Source: an uncultured Collinsella sp. (GTDB lineage: Bacteria > Actinomycetota > Coriobacteriia > Coriobacteriales > Coriobacteriaceae). Taken from it: a stretch of 22,577 bases of DNA. The translations under genes and the position numbers were made by a program. The stretch spans positions 1 through 22,577 of the forward strand of contig CAMQHT010000039.1 of the NCBI GenBank assembly GCA_947001705.1, in the 5' to 3' direction. The notes under the pieces are model-generated. The model made no database searches and was not told the DNA's origin. It saw only the letters and a list, made by a program, of their open reading frames with translations. Positions 5,766 to 14,801 of the stretch are shown piece after piece. The first letter of the stretch is position 1, and the number at the start of each line of letters is the position of its first letter.

Positions 5766-6581
5766 TTAGCTGTGGCGGTACTCGGCGATGATGAAGTCGA
5801 TATCGGTTTGGAGCGTGTCCAGGTTTGCCAGGCGCTCTTTGTCGGCAGGGCGCGTGCGGTAGTAGTACGGCGTCATTTGGAACACCGCCTCGATATCGGC
5901 CTGGGTCTGAAGCGCAATATTCGCAGATACCCGCTGCGTTCCGACCAACTCGAGCTCGGTGGTCTGCGGCAGCTTCTCATCGTTAAGGTACGGCGTGTCG
6001 TAGAGCACTTCCTTAAGCCCAAAGAGATGACGGGCGCCCGGCACCACGGTATAGAGTGAGCCCTCGGGCGCCAGCACGCGGGCAAACTCGCGCTCGTTAA
6101 AGGGGGCAAAAAGCTCGGTCACCATATCGAAGGCGCCATCGGCCACGGGAATATCCTTCATGTTGGCCACGAAATAGGTCGCATCGCCGCGCTTGGCGGC
6201 CAGGCGCACCATCTCCTTGCCCAAGTCGAACCCGTAAGCGTCCACACCCGGCACCGCGCCCATGGCACTGGTGTAGTAGCCCTCACCGCAGCAAATATCG
6301 AGCAGCGTCATGGAACCATCCGTAGACATGGCACGCCCAGACACCTGCTTGCGCACCAGCTCAACCATCGCGTCGCGCAACGGCGCATAGTAACCGCGAT
6401 TCAGAAAGTCACGACGACTGCGTGCCTGCGACTTGGGATCGCCCATGGAGTCGCCGCTCTTGGACGAGCGCAGCAGATATAGATAGCCCTCGCGCGCACG
6501 GTCAAACCGGTGTCCGCCCGCGCATGCAGCACCGCGTTCGTCATCCACCAACGGTTCATGGCAAACAGGACACAACAACAT
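5766..6581 (-). CDS. rlmA: 23S rRNA (guanine-N1) methyltransferase, RlmA/RrmA family
   Basis: The 271-residue protein has the N-terminal zinc knuckle of RlmA (Cys4, Cys7, Cys20, His24), the RFDRAREGYLYLL segment that follows it in the family, the SAM-binding motif LLDICCGEGYYTSA, and a late QMTPYYYRTRP motif matching QMTPFAWRARP in E. coli RlmA. Members methylate the N1 of a guanine in hairpin 35 of 23S rRNA, at G745 in Gram-negative bacteria and G748 in Gram-positive relatives such as TlrB. The organism suggests the second, but sequence alone does not decide. AAGGAG lies five bases before the ATG at 6581. A GACAAT -10-like hexamer is at 6622-6617, next to repeat C. Convergent with the membrane protein gene. 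Confidence 0.92.
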   Translation of the reverse strand: MLLCPVCHEPLVDDERGAACAGGHRFDRAREGYLYLLRSSKSGDSMGDPKSQARSRRDFLNRGYYAPLRDAMVELVRKQVSGRAMSTDGSMTLLDICCGEGYYTSAMGAVPGVDAYGFDLGKEMVRLAAKRGDATYFVANMKDIPVADGAFDMVTELFAPFNEREFARVLAPEGSLYTVVPGARHLFGLKEVLYDTPYLNDEKLPQTTELELVGTQRVSANIALQTQADIEAVFQMTPYYYRTRPADKERLANLDTLQTDIDFIIAEYRHS

Positions 6582-6637
6582 GGCAACTCCTTAGCGCGAA
6601 CAACACAACGCCCACCATTGTCGCACGCCTTCCCCAC

Positions 6638-6668
6638 CTAGTCATTGGGGACGTTCTTGAATGACTAG
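6638..6668 (+). repeat. Short palindromic repeat C (GGGAC family)
   Basis: Arms CTAGTCATT (6638-6646) and AATGACTAG (6660-6668) flank GGGGACGTTCTTG. The whole unit matches the left half of the head-to-head pair at 18963-19021 at 28 of 31 positions. It lies upstream of both rlmA and the MATE gene, and its left arm covers the expected -35 position of rlmA. Confidence 0.8.
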
Positions 6669-6675
6669 TTAGAAG

Positions 6676-6729
6676 AGATAAGGAGTGTCCCCAGCTGCCG
6701 ACAGAAAAGGAACGTCCATAAGTGCCGAC
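6676..6729 (-). repeat. Imperfect 27-bp tandem repeat with GGGAC-type cores (element D)
   Basis: On the minus strand two adjacent 27-base units (6729-6703 and 6702-6676) share 20 of 27 positions. Both begin GTCGGCA, contain GGAC and end CCTTxTCT. Cores TATGGACGTTCC and CTGGGGACACTCC resemble those of palindromes A, B, C and E. Together with element C they fill most of the space between rlmA and the MATE gene. Confidence 0.6.
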
Positions 6730-6797
6730 TGGTTGCATTAGGAGTATCATCGTCTGCGCAAATAAGCACGAAAGAGCATGTTAGAGATTGAGAGCGT

Positions 6798-8180
6798 ATG
6801 GCTGTCACCGTATCTAAGCACATTGACATGACCACCGGATCGCTGTGGCGCAATATTCCCCTGTTCGCCTTCCCCGTGGCCGCCACGAGCATCTTAGAGC
6901 AGCTGTCGAACCTCATCGCTACGGTCATCATCGGTAACTTCTCGGGCGACCAGGGAACCCTCGCCATGGCGGCGGTCGGCTCCAATGTTCCGCTTACCAG
7001 TCTTATGCTCAACCTGTTTATTGGCATGTCGCTTGGCTCCAACGTGGTCATCGCCAACGCTATCGGCCGCAACGATCAGAACATGGTCAAGCGCGCCGTC
7101 CATACCTCGATTTTAATGGCGCTCGTGGGCTTTGTCGTCATCGCTCTGGGCGAGATCTTTGCCGAGTCCATGCTCGCCGCCCTCAACGTTCCCGCCGAAA
7201 CCATGCCGCTCGCTTCGCTCTACCTACGCGTCTTTTTGCTGAGCATGCCCTCGATCTTGCTTTACAACTTTGAGGCCGCGATCTTCCGCTCCGTCGGCAT
7301 CACCCGCATGCCGCTGCAGGCGCTTGCCGTGTCCACCGTCCTCAACATTGGCCTGGACCTCATCTTTGTCCCCGTACTCCACTGGGGCGTCGCGGGCGTC
7401 GCCATCGCCACCGCCATCGCCTACACCGTCAGTGCCGCTACGCTCTTTATCCGCCTGCTCAAGACCGACTCCGTCGTCCGCGTCACCCCGCGCGACCTGG
7501 CTATCGACCCCGTCGCCCTCAAGCGCATCGTCAAGATCGGCCTGCCCGCCGGCATCCAGAGCGCCGTCTTTGCCGTCGCCAACATCATCATCCAGTCTGC
7601 CATCAACAGCCTGGGCACCGAGGTCATGGCCGCCTCGAGCGCCGCCATGAGCCTGGAGTACGTGTGCTACAACCTGCTCAACAGCTTTAGCCAGGCTTGC
7701 ACCACCTTTGTGGGACAAAACCACGGTGCCCGCCAGATCGACCGCTGCACCAAGACCCTTAAGGTCTGTCTGGTCGAAGGCGGTATCGTTGCACTCACCA
7801 CGATTATCGTCATCGTCGGCTTGGGACGCGAGATTTTGTCGCTGTTCAACAGCGATCCCAACATCGTCTCGATCGGCTATATCCGCGTATGTTCGATCTT
7901 CCCGGCGTACGCCTTTAGCATGTTCTACGAAAACATGTCCGGCTACCTGCGCGGCTTTGGTATCTCGCTCACGCCCGCCCTCATCACCATGATCTGCGTC
8001 TGCGGCATCCGCTTCTATTGGGTGTTCTGCGTGTTCCCGCACTTCCGCACCTTTGCGAACATCATGATGGTCTATCCCATCAGCCTGGGCACCACGGCGT
8101 TCTTTATGGTCGTAGCGGTACTACTTTGCCACCCTGCACGCACCTATCGCGCCACCCAAGCCAAAGCGACAGCCCGCTAA
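6798..8180 (+). CDS. MATE-family multidrug efflux transporter
   Basis: The 460-residue protein has about twelve hydrophobic helices in two similar halves. The early pattern LFAFPVAATSILEQLSNLIATVIIGNF and the GSNVPLTSLMLNLFIGMSLGSNVVIANAIGR segment are typical of MATE exporters of the NorM/DinF superfamily, which export cationic drugs or metabolites across the cytoplasmic membrane in exchange for Na+ or H+. The ribosome site before the ATG at 6798 is weak (GAGAG); an internal ATG at codon 11 is possible. The upstream space is occupied by repeats C and D, with a TATCAT -10-like hexamer at 6745-6750. It converges on a LysR-type regulator gene 27 bases away. The substrate is unknown. Confidence 0.92.
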   Translation: MAVTVSKHIDMTTGSLWRNIPLFAFPVAATSILEQLSNLIATVIIGNFSGDQGTLAMAAVGSNVPLTSLMLNLFIGMSLGSNVVIANAIGRNDQNMVKRAVHTSILMALVGFVVIALGEIFAESMLAALNVPAETMPLASLYLRVFLLSMPSILLYNFEAAIFRSVGITRMPLQALAVSTVLNIGLDLIFVPVLHWGVAGVAIATAIAYTVSAATLFIRLLKTDSVVRVTPRDLAIDPVALKRIVKIGLPAGIQSAVFAVANIIIQSAINSLGTEVMAASSAAMSLEYVCYNLLNSFSQACTTFVGQNHGARQIDRCTKTLKVCLVEGGIVALTTIIVIVGLGREILSLFNSDPNIVSIGYIRVCSIFPAYAFSMFYENMSGYLRGFGISLTPALITMICVCGIRFYWVFCVFPHFRTFANIMMVYPISLGTTAFFMVVAVLLCHPARTYRATQAKATAR

Positions 8181-8207
8181 ACACCGCACTCAACGCCACG
8201 CCAGTCA

Positions 8208-9074
8208 TTAATTGACAATATGTGAGCTCATATAGTCGATAAAGTGCCTCGTGGCGATGGGCATGGTGTCCCAGCTGCGCCAGGCGGCCACCACGTCGCG
8301 CGAGGGGGCATGCACGATGGGCCGCACACGAATATCGGCTCGCATGCCCTCCACAGTACGACGGTAGAGCATGCTCACGCCTAGGCCTTCCTCCACCATC
8401 GCCATAATGGTGTAGTCGTCGGTCACTTCACTCGTCACGTGCGGCGACAGGCCATGCGCCGCGAATGCATCGAGCACCAGGCTCTGTTCGCCCTCATCCA
8501 GCAGCACAAACGGCTCGGACGCCAGGTCGGCGAGCGTCACCTTTTCCTTTGCCGTCAGCGGATGCGCGGCCGGCAACAGCGCCACCAACTCGTCGTGATA
8601 GACCACGCGCTTCTCGAGCCCGGCGGTAAATCCGCGCGCCGTAAAGCAAAAGTCAACCACGCCATCGTGCACCCACTGGGCGTTGCGCGTGTAATCGCCC
8701 TGCTTGAGGGTAAAGTGCACGCCCGGATGCAGAGCCCCAAAGTCGCGAATCACGCGCGGCAATACGGTGCGGCTCACGTTAGTAAACGTCGCGATTCGAA
8801 TATCAGTCGAGGAGAGTCCCAGCAACTCCTGACGCTTGCCCTCAAGCTCGGCCTCGGCAGTTACAATCTGGCGCAGATACGGCAGGTACTGCTTGCCGTC
8901 GCGCGTAAGCGAAACGCCCTGCTTGCCGCGCTCGATAAGCGTGGTACCCAGCTCGCGCTCGAGCGCTTTGACGGCCTGGCTCACCGCGCTTTGCGTATAG
9001 CCCAGCTCGTCGGCCGCGCCCTTCAGACTGCCGCAATCGACCACCATACATACAATCTGATATCGCGATGCCAT
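8208..9074 (-). CDS. LysR-type transcriptional regulator
   Basis: The 288-residue protein has an N-terminal winged helix-turn-helix at about residues 1-60, with the classic GSLKGAADELGYTQSAVSQAVKALERELG signature split by the recognition helix, then a substrate-binding domain of two lobes (about 90-285). GGAGG lies four bases before the ATG. It is divergent from the EamA transporter, the usual arrangement in which a LysR protein controls its neighbour in response to a small ligand; the 158-base gap holds a LysR-type site candidate. The opposite neighbour, the MATE exporter, converges on it and is a less likely target. Ligand unknown. Confidence 0.93.
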   Translation of the reverse strand: MASRYQIVCMVVDCGSLKGAADELGYTQSAVSQAVKALERELGTTLIERGKQGVSLTRDGKQYLPYLRQIVTAEAELEGKRQELLGLSSTDIRIATFTNVSRTVLPRVIRDFGALHPGVHFTLKQGDYTRNAQWVHDGVVDFCFTARGFTAGLEKRVVYHDELVALLPAAHPLTAKEKVTLADLASEPFVLLDEGEQSLVLDAFAAHGLSPHVTSEVTDDYTIMAMVEEGLGVSMLYRRTVEGMRADIRVRPIVHAPSRDVVAAWRSWDTMPIATRHFIDYMSSHIVN

Positions 9075-9133
9075 CGTGCCTCCACATCGGTGTAGCCGTA
9101 AAACGTTTTGCCAGCGCTTTATCTAGCAACATT

Positions 9134-9155
9134 AGTATTTCTTAATCATACTGAA
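9134..9155. promoter_or_regulatory. LysR-type binding-site candidate
   Basis: AGTAT (9134-9138) and ATACT (9148-9152) form an inverted repeat with nine bases between them, and TTC-N11-GAA (9139-9155) overlaps it, fitting the T-N11-A dyad favoured by LysR proteins. It is centred 69 bases from the regulator ATG and 90 bases from the EamA ATG. The match is short. Confidence 0.4.
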
Positions 9156-9232
9156 GATACATTCGCTTTACTACATCCAAATCTGGGAGCAGAATCCTTT
9201 TTGCGAAACCGTTCTGTAACAAAAGGAGTCCC

Positions 9233-10135
9233 ATGGATCGCAAAAAAGCAATCGCGCTCTCATTTTCCGTTCCCGTCGCATGGGGCTTTTCGTACCCCCT
9301 CATGAAGATCGGCATGGACAGCATGAACGCCACGAGCATCGTTGCGCTGCGCTGCATCATCGCCTTTGTGGCCTGCCTGCTGCTCTTCCACAAGCACGCG
9401 CTGCGTATCAACCGTGACGTGATGATTCGCTCCGCCATCATCGGCGCCATCATGGCAACCGAGCTCACCTGCATGTGCCTGGGCTCCAGCCTCACCTCCG
9501 CCTCAACCGCCGGCTTTTTGCAGAGCCTGACGGTCGTAATCGTGCCGTTTGCCAACGCAGCTCTGCTGCGTCGCGCCCCCGAGCGCAAGGTGCTCATCGG
9601 AACTGCCATCGTCACCTGCGGTATGCTGCTGCTCTCGGGCGCCGACTTTACCAGCCTGAATCCCGGCGCGATCATCATGCTGCTCTCGGCCTTTATCTAT
9701 GCCGGCCACATTATCGTAGCCAAGCGCTTTGTCGAAGAAGTCGACCCACTGGCCCTGGGTGTTTGGCAGCTGGGCTTTGGCGGCCTGTTCTCGGGCATCG
9801 CCACGTGCACCTTTGTCGGCTTCACGCTTCCCAGCACGCCCAACGAGATCGTCGTCGTCGTCGCACTCGCACTCATCTGCTCTGCCTATGGCTTTATCAC
9901 CCAAACGCTCGTGCAGCCCCACGTGCCCGCCGAGACCACCGGCTTCGCCTTCTCGCTCGAGCCGGTCTGCTCCGCTGTCTTCTCGTTCTTCCTGGTCGGC
10001 GAGGTCCTGAGCCCCATCGCCTTCTTTGGCGCCGCCCTCATCCTCACCGGCGTCATGGTGGCAACCGTCGAGCTTCCGCGCCTACGCGCGCATGAACAGG
10101 CTCGTATGGCAGGAACGCCCGAGCGCGTCTCGTAG
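9233..10135 (+). CDS. EamA/DMT-family transporter
   Basis: The 300-residue integral membrane protein has ten hydrophobic helices arranged as two five-helix EamA repeats: about residues 8-140 and 145-285. The start PVAWGFSYPLMKIGMD and the second-half pattern EPVCSAVFSFFLVGEVLSPIAFFGAALILTG are standard for drug/metabolite transporters, which usually export amino acids, nucleosides or similar metabolites. AAAGGAG lies four bases before the ATG. The divergent LysR gene is its probable regulator. The substrate cannot be inferred. Confidence 0.92.
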   Translation: MDRKKAIALSFSVPVAWGFSYPLMKIGMDSMNATSIVALRCIIAFVACLLLFHKHALRINRDVMIRSAIIGAIMATELTCMCLGSSLTSASTAGFLQSLTVVIVPFANAALLRRAPERKVLIGTAIVTCGMLLLSGADFTSLNPGAIIMLLSAFIYAGHIIVAKRFVEEVDPLALGVWQLGFGGLFSGIATCTFVGFTLPSTPNEIVVVVALALICSAYGFITQTLVQPHVPAETTGFAFSLEPVCSAVFSFFLVGEVLSPIAFFGAALILTGVMVATVELPRLRAHEQARMAGTPERVS

Positions 10136-10182
10136 ACCCCACTCTTCATACAGCCGCGGCATAAAGGCAACCGGTGCGCCTT

Positions 10183-10188
10183 TACAAT
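10183..10188 (+). promoter_or_regulatory. Likely -10 element of ung
   Basis: TACAAT lies 35 bases before the ung ATG, the position expected for a short leader. A good -35 is not visible. Confidence 0.4.
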
Positions 10189-10223
10189 AGATACCAACAG
10201 AGTATCTGCCACAAAGGAGCCCC

Positions 10224-10949
10224 ATGGACACCGCAACTCGCGACCGCAACATAGCAACCTGGTTGGGCGATGCGCCGCAGCCGGTACGTGACACGACGAA
10301 CCAGCTGCTCGAGCGCATCGCCCTTTTGCGTGCCGAGCAGACCATCTACCCGGCACAAGACGACATCCTTAATGCCCTCGCCTACACGCCGGCCGACCAG
10401 GTCAAGGTTGTCATCTTGGGTCAAGATCCCTATCACGGACCCAACCAGGCCATGGGGTTATCGTTCTCGGTCCCCGCGACGCAAACCAAGTTGCCGCCGA
10501 GCCTGCGCAACATCTATAAGGAACTCAAAGCCGATCTGGACTGCCCCTTTCCTGCCACGGGAGACCTAACCCCATGGGCACAACAGGGCGTCCTGCTCCT
10601 TAACACCACGCTCACCGTGCGCGAGCATGCCGCCAATTCGCACGCCAAGCTAGGCTGGAGCACGCTCACCGACTATATTATCGAACGCTGCTGTCAGCTG
10701 CCCCAGCCGGTCGTCTTTTTGGCATGGGGCCGCTTTGCCCAGCAAATGGTTGAGGGCAAGCTCGACGCGATCGGCGCGGGCAAGGCAACCGGCAAGTTCT
10801 GCCTAGCTTCTACGCACCCCTCGCCGCTTTCGGCCAACCGCGCCACGGCAGAACTCCCCGCCTTTATAGGGTCGCGCCCCTTCTCGGCAGCCAATCGGCT
10901 ACTCGAACAGCACGGCTCGACCCCCGTCAACTGGACTTGCCTCGGCTAA
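10224..10949 (+). CDS. ung: Uracil-DNA glycosylase (family 1)
   Basis: The 241-residue enzyme removes uracil from DNA arising by cytosine deamination or dUTP misincorporation, starting base excision repair. It carries GQDPYHGPNQAMGLSFSV, with catalytic Asp68 (E. coli Asp64), an LLLNTTLTV strand with the uracil-reading Asn, and HPSPLS with His198 (E. coli His187). Length is normal for the family (E. coli 229). AAAGGAG lies four to five bases before the ATG. It forms a single-gene unit with a TACAAT -10 candidate upstream and a strong terminator downstream. Confidence 0.97.
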   Translation: MDTATRDRNIATWLGDAPQPVRDTTNQLLERIALLRAEQTIYPAQDDILNALAYTPADQVKVVILGQDPYHGPNQAMGLSFSVPATQTKLPPSLRNIYKELKADLDCPFPATGDLTPWAQQGVLLLNTTLTVREHAANSHAKLGWSTLTDYIIERCCQLPQPVVFLAWGRFAQQMVEGKLDAIGAGKATGKFCLASTHPSPLSANRATAELPAFIGSRPFSAANRLLEQHGSTPVNWTCLG

Positions 10950-10963
10950 AAATCAATACATCA

Positions 10964-10999
10964 AAAACGCGCCCGACGGATTTCCATCGGGCGCGTTTT
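10964..10999. terminator. Bidirectional terminator between ung and the SDR gene
   Basis: AAAACGCGCCCGA (10964-10976) pairs perfectly with TCGGGCGCGTTTT (10987-10999) around a 10-base loop. The stop codon of the minus-strand SDR gene begins at the next base, and ung ends 15 bases to the left. Confidence 0.92.
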
Positions 11000-11680
11000 C
11001 TACTCGGGCCAGATAAACTGGGTGCGGCCGGCCTCGCCGCCATCGATCAGCAGGCTCTGCCCGGTCATAAACCGGTTGGTCACGCCCACAAAGTAGATCC
11101 ACTCGGCGATCTCTTGGGCGGTGGCCCAGCGTTTAAGCGGCGTGAGCTCCATAATCTGGTTCCACAGGTGCTCGTCTTCCATCACGCAACGGTTGAGCGG
11201 CGTGATAACGCCGCCCGGGTCCACACTGTTGGCGATGGCCTGCGGTGCTAGGCGGTTTGCAAGGTTTTTGGTGTAGGCGATAACGCCGCCCTTGCTGGCG
11301 GCATAGGCGGGAAACTCCGATCCCGTATGTCCGCTCGCCGACCCCACATTGACCACGGATTTGATAGCCGCTGTCGGCTTGGCGGCAAGCCCCTCCCCCA
11401 CAAAGGCGTAGCGTTCGGTCACGTTGATGGTGCCACACAGGTTGGCGGCAATGTCGTCGGCCGAATCCTGCGTACCGGCAACGTTTACGATTACCTGGGG
11501 TTCAAGGTCGTCTGGAAACGAGTCCGGTTCGCGGACATCAACGATCAGATGGCGGTAGCGCTCGTGCTCGACCGCCGTCGGCAGCAGGTCAAAGCCCACG
11601 ACCTCGTGGCCCTCGTCCAAAAAGCGCTGCACGCACGCGGCTCCGATACCGCCCGAAGCGCCCGTGATCAAAACCCGCAT
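11000..11680 (-). CDS. Short-chain dehydrogenase/reductase
   Basis: The 226-residue protein has the Rossmann cofactor motif TGASGGIG (6-13), an acidic DVR after the third strand, NVAG (66-69), and the catalytic Ser114, Tyr126 and Lys130 in VGSASG...YAASK, so it should be an active NAD(P)-dependent oxidoreductase. An aspartate (FDLLP, Asp31) after the second strand favours NAD over NADP by the usual rule. AAGGAG lies five bases before the ATG and overlaps the TAA stop of the upstream VUT transporter, which makes translational coupling likely. The substrate is unknown; the queuosine-related neighbour gives only weak guidance. Confidence 0.9.
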   Translation of the reverse strand: MRVLITGASGGIGAACVQRFLDEGHEVVGFDLLPTAVEHERYRHLIVDVREPDSFPDDLEPQVIVNVAGTQDSADDIAANLCGTINVTERYAFVGEGLAAKPTAAIKSVVNVGSASGHTGSEFPAYAASKGGVIAYTKNLANRLAPQAIANSVDPGGVITPLNRCVMEDEHLWNQIMELTPLKRWATAQEIAEWIYFVGVTNRFMTGQSLLIDGGEAGRTQFIWPE

Positions 11681-11689
11681 ACTTGCTCC

Positions 11690-12412
11690 TTAGGCGGTTG
11701 CGTGGCGCTCGAGGTACTCGGAGCCCACATTCTCGCGCTCCCAGCCGCGCACGACCTTATAGCCCACGGGGCTCAGAAAGACCTCGCACAGCAGCTCGGC
11801 AACAGCGCCGGTCAGCGAGCACATAAGGACCTGCACCCAGGTCCAACCAAAGAACGTGTGGCTCACCACAATGGCAAAGACCAAGTTGTCGATAAACTGG
11901 CCAACACCCGTGGACACATAGGAGCGGAAGGCAAAGCTCGCAAAGTTATTCTTTTTGAGCATACGGCCGAGCGACTGGTTGAGCGTGGAATTAACCACGG
12001 CAGAAACGAGCATTGCCAGCGAAGAGCCCAGCACCACGTACCAGGTGCCGCCAATGGTGGCGTTAAGGGCAGTGTTGACCTCGATCATGCCCGTGTCGTA
12101 GTAAGCGCCCCACATGCCGGGCGTGAGCGAGCACGCCCAAAAGCACAGGCTCACGGCCAGGTTGACCAGCAGCGCGAGGACAGAGATTTTGATGGATGCC
12201 TTGGCGCCAAAGCGCTTGCAGATCATGTCCTGGCACAAAAACGAAACCCAGCTCACCACAAAGCCGCAATCGAGTGCCAGATACGGCAGGCTGATAAGCT
12301 CTTTGTTGGCCAGCAGGTTCATCATGATGACACTCACGAAAAACAGCGAAACCGTTGCCGCGGGAATGCTCCGCAACAGGACCTTGTAGTCCTCCATGAC
12401 CTTCTTGATCAT
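11690..12412 (-). CDS. VUT-family transporter, probable queuosine precursor importer
   Basis: The 240-residue protein has about six membrane helices. Its early NLLANKELISLPYLALDCGFVVSW and the LVSAVVNSTLNQSLGR and GQFIDNLVFAIV segments match the VUT/YhhQ family, whose E. coli member imports queuosine precursors such as preQ0 and preQ1. AAAGGAG lies six bases before the ATG at 12412. The transcript leader can fold into a preQ1-I-like pseudoknot that would include this ribosome site. The SDR gene follows after nine bases and is probably in the same mRNA. No queuosine biosynthesis genes lie nearby, which fits a salvage role. Exact substrate is inferred. Confidence 0.85.
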   Translation of the reverse strand: MIKKVMEDYKVLLRSIPAATVSLFFVSVIMMNLLANKELISLPYLALDCGFVVSWVSFLCQDMICKRFGAKASIKISVLALLVNLAVSLCFWACSLTPGMWGAYYDTGMIEVNTALNATIGGTWYVVLGSSLAMLVSAVVNSTLNQSLGRMLKKNNFASFAFRSYVSTGVGQFIDNLVFAIVVSHTFFGWTWVQVLMCSLTGAVAELLCEVFLSPVGYKVVRGWERENVGSEYLERHATA

Positions 12413-12420
12413 TATGTACT

Positions 12421-12468
12421 CCTTTGGTTTTAGGTTTAACGAGCAGGATATCGGACCCGAACTGCTCG
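12421..12468 (-). promoter_or_regulatory. Candidate preQ1-type riboswitch in the VUT leader
   Basis: On the minus strand CGAGCAG (12468-12462) and CTGCTCG (12446-12440) form a perfect 7-bp stem with a 15-base loop starting TTCGGGT. An A-rich tail, GTTAAACCTAAAACC, follows and runs into AAAGGAG. The order of stem, UUC at the start of the loop, and A-rich tail with complementarity to the loop (GGU with ACC) is that of the class I preQ1 riboswitch, which sequesters the ribosome site when ligand is bound. The transported family fits. The loop is longer than the usual type, so this is a variant or a coincidence. Confidence 0.45.
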
Positions 12469-12497
12469 GACGTCACGGGCTTGAGACGACGATGGGT

Positions 12498-12526
12498 ATA
12501 ATAGCCGCTCACACGGCATCAGGCAA
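12498..12526 (-). promoter_or_regulatory. Promoter of the VUT-SDR operon
   Basis: TTGCCT (12526-12521) and TATTAT (12503-12498) are separated by 17 bases on the minus strand, giving a leader of roughly 80 bases that contains the riboswitch-like hairpin. It sits right after the terminator of prfC. Confidence 0.7.
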
Positions 12527-12531
12527 GCAAA

Positions 12532-12563
12532 CGGCGCGGCAGCCCCACAGGGCCACCGCGCCG
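12532..12563 (-). terminator. Probable terminator of prfC
   Basis: On the minus strand CGGCGCGG and CCGCGCCG pair, extended inward by wobble pairs and GGCCC/GGGCT to a TGTG loop. It starts six bases after the prfC stop codon and is followed by only three T residues, so the U-tract is weak. Confidence 0.6.
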
Positions 12564-12568
12564 ATGCA

Positions 12569-14182
<1,614 letters not shown>

Positions 14183-14229
14183 GCGGATCCTTTCTTGCAT
14201 TGAGTGCATTACGTCGATGTAACCGCACT

Positions 14230-14235
14230 ATTGTA
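14230..14235 (-). promoter_or_regulatory. Likely -10 element of prfC
   Basis: TACAAT on the minus strand lies 48 bases before the prfC ATG. The -35 region (GCCCTA at 17 bases) is poor. Confidence 0.4.
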
Positions 14236-14267
14236 GCCGCGAAATCCCGCTCTAGGGCGCCTATCAG

Positions 14268-14317
14268 GACAAATTCATCAGTTGGGGCCTGGGTAGCCGG
14301 CCCAATCCGAATTTGTC
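14268..14317. repeat. Nested palindrome between prfC and the gntR gene
   Basis: Outer arms GACAAATTC (14268-14276) and GAATTTGTC (14309-14317) match perfectly. Inside, TTGGGGCC (14282-14289) pairs with GGCCCAA (14299-14305) with one bulged G. It lacks the GGGAC core of the other repeats, and both flanking genes start away from it, so it is not an obvious terminator. It could be a regulatory cruciform or a second type of dispersed palindrome. Confidence 0.6.
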
Positions 14318-14319
14318 TC

Positions 14320-14370
14320 TTGCGTAACTGTACATAGTGTATATATACTGTGCTTACCGGTTATATACAC
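14320..14370 (+). promoter_or_regulatory. Promoter and GntR operator of the ABC operon
   Basis: TTGCGT (14320-14325) and TATATA (14342-14347) make a promoter with a 16-base spacer. GTGTATATA (14337-14345) and TATATACAC (14362-14370) are a perfect 9-bp inverted repeat 16 bases apart, covering the -10 and start region. This is the layout of operators for YtrA-type GntR repressors, which usually control their own operon. Confidence 0.7.
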
Positions 14371-14397
14371 GTGTAGCCCAACAGCTAAGGAGCCGCT

Positions 14398-14778
14398 GTG
14401 GACATCATCCTATCCAATTCGAGCGACAAGCCCATCTACGAGCAAATAGCCTCGCAAGTCAAAGCTCAGATCCTTTCGGGCGCGCTCGCTGCGGGAGCCA
14501 AACTCCCCAGCATCCGTGCACTCGCGAGCGATCTTGGCGTGAGTGTCATCACCACCAAGCGCGCCTACGCCGACCTGGAGCAACTCGGCTTTATCTGCAC
14601 CGTGCAGGGCAAGGGCTGTTTTGTCGCCGAGGGCAACCAAAAACTCTTTCGCGAAAACCAGCTCTGCCATATCGAAGAGCTGCTTGCGAAAGCGGCGAGC
14701 CAAGCCGAAGCCTTGGGCGTCACGCGCGACAAGCTGCACGAGATGCTCGACCTCGTAGCCCCCGAAACCATGCAGTAG
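14398..14778 (+). CDS. GntR-family repressor, YtrA subfamily
   Basis: The 126-residue protein starts at GTG (14398), five bases after AAGGAG. The N-terminal winged helix has the GntR signature: PIYEQIASQVKAQILSG, KLPSIRALASDLGVSVITTK and the wing GFICTVQGKGCFVAE (to about residue 78). The short C-terminal tail of about 45 residues, without a ligand-binding domain, is the YtrA type, which normally represses an ABC exporter operon. It heads such an operon here, 23 bases before the ATPase gene. The inverted repeat at its promoter is its probable binding site. The inducing signal is unknown; in other Gram-positive bacteria it is often cell-envelope stress or antibiotics. Confidence 0.93.
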   Translation: MDIILSNSSDKPIYEQIASQVKAQILSGALAAGAKLPSIRALASDLGVSVITTKRAYADLEQLGFICTVQGKGCFVAEGNQKLFRENQLCHIEELLAKAASQAEALGVTRDKLHEMLDLVAPETMQ

Positions 14779-14801
14779 CCATCTGCAAGAAAGGCTATAC
14801 C

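Noticed and set aside
7224..8042. 272-residue minus-strand frame within the MATE gene
   Set aside because: Its Asp/Gly/Ala-rich product is the mirror of membrane-protein codons; the MATE frame explains the DNA.
11327..12433. 368-residue plus-strand frame across SDR and VUT genes
   Set aside because: It is antisense to two recognised genes and has no ribosome site.
12442..12512. GTG-started frame in the VUT leader as an upstream peptide
   Set aside because: It overlaps the promoter -10 itself and runs out of frame into the VUT gene, so it is unlikely to be translated.
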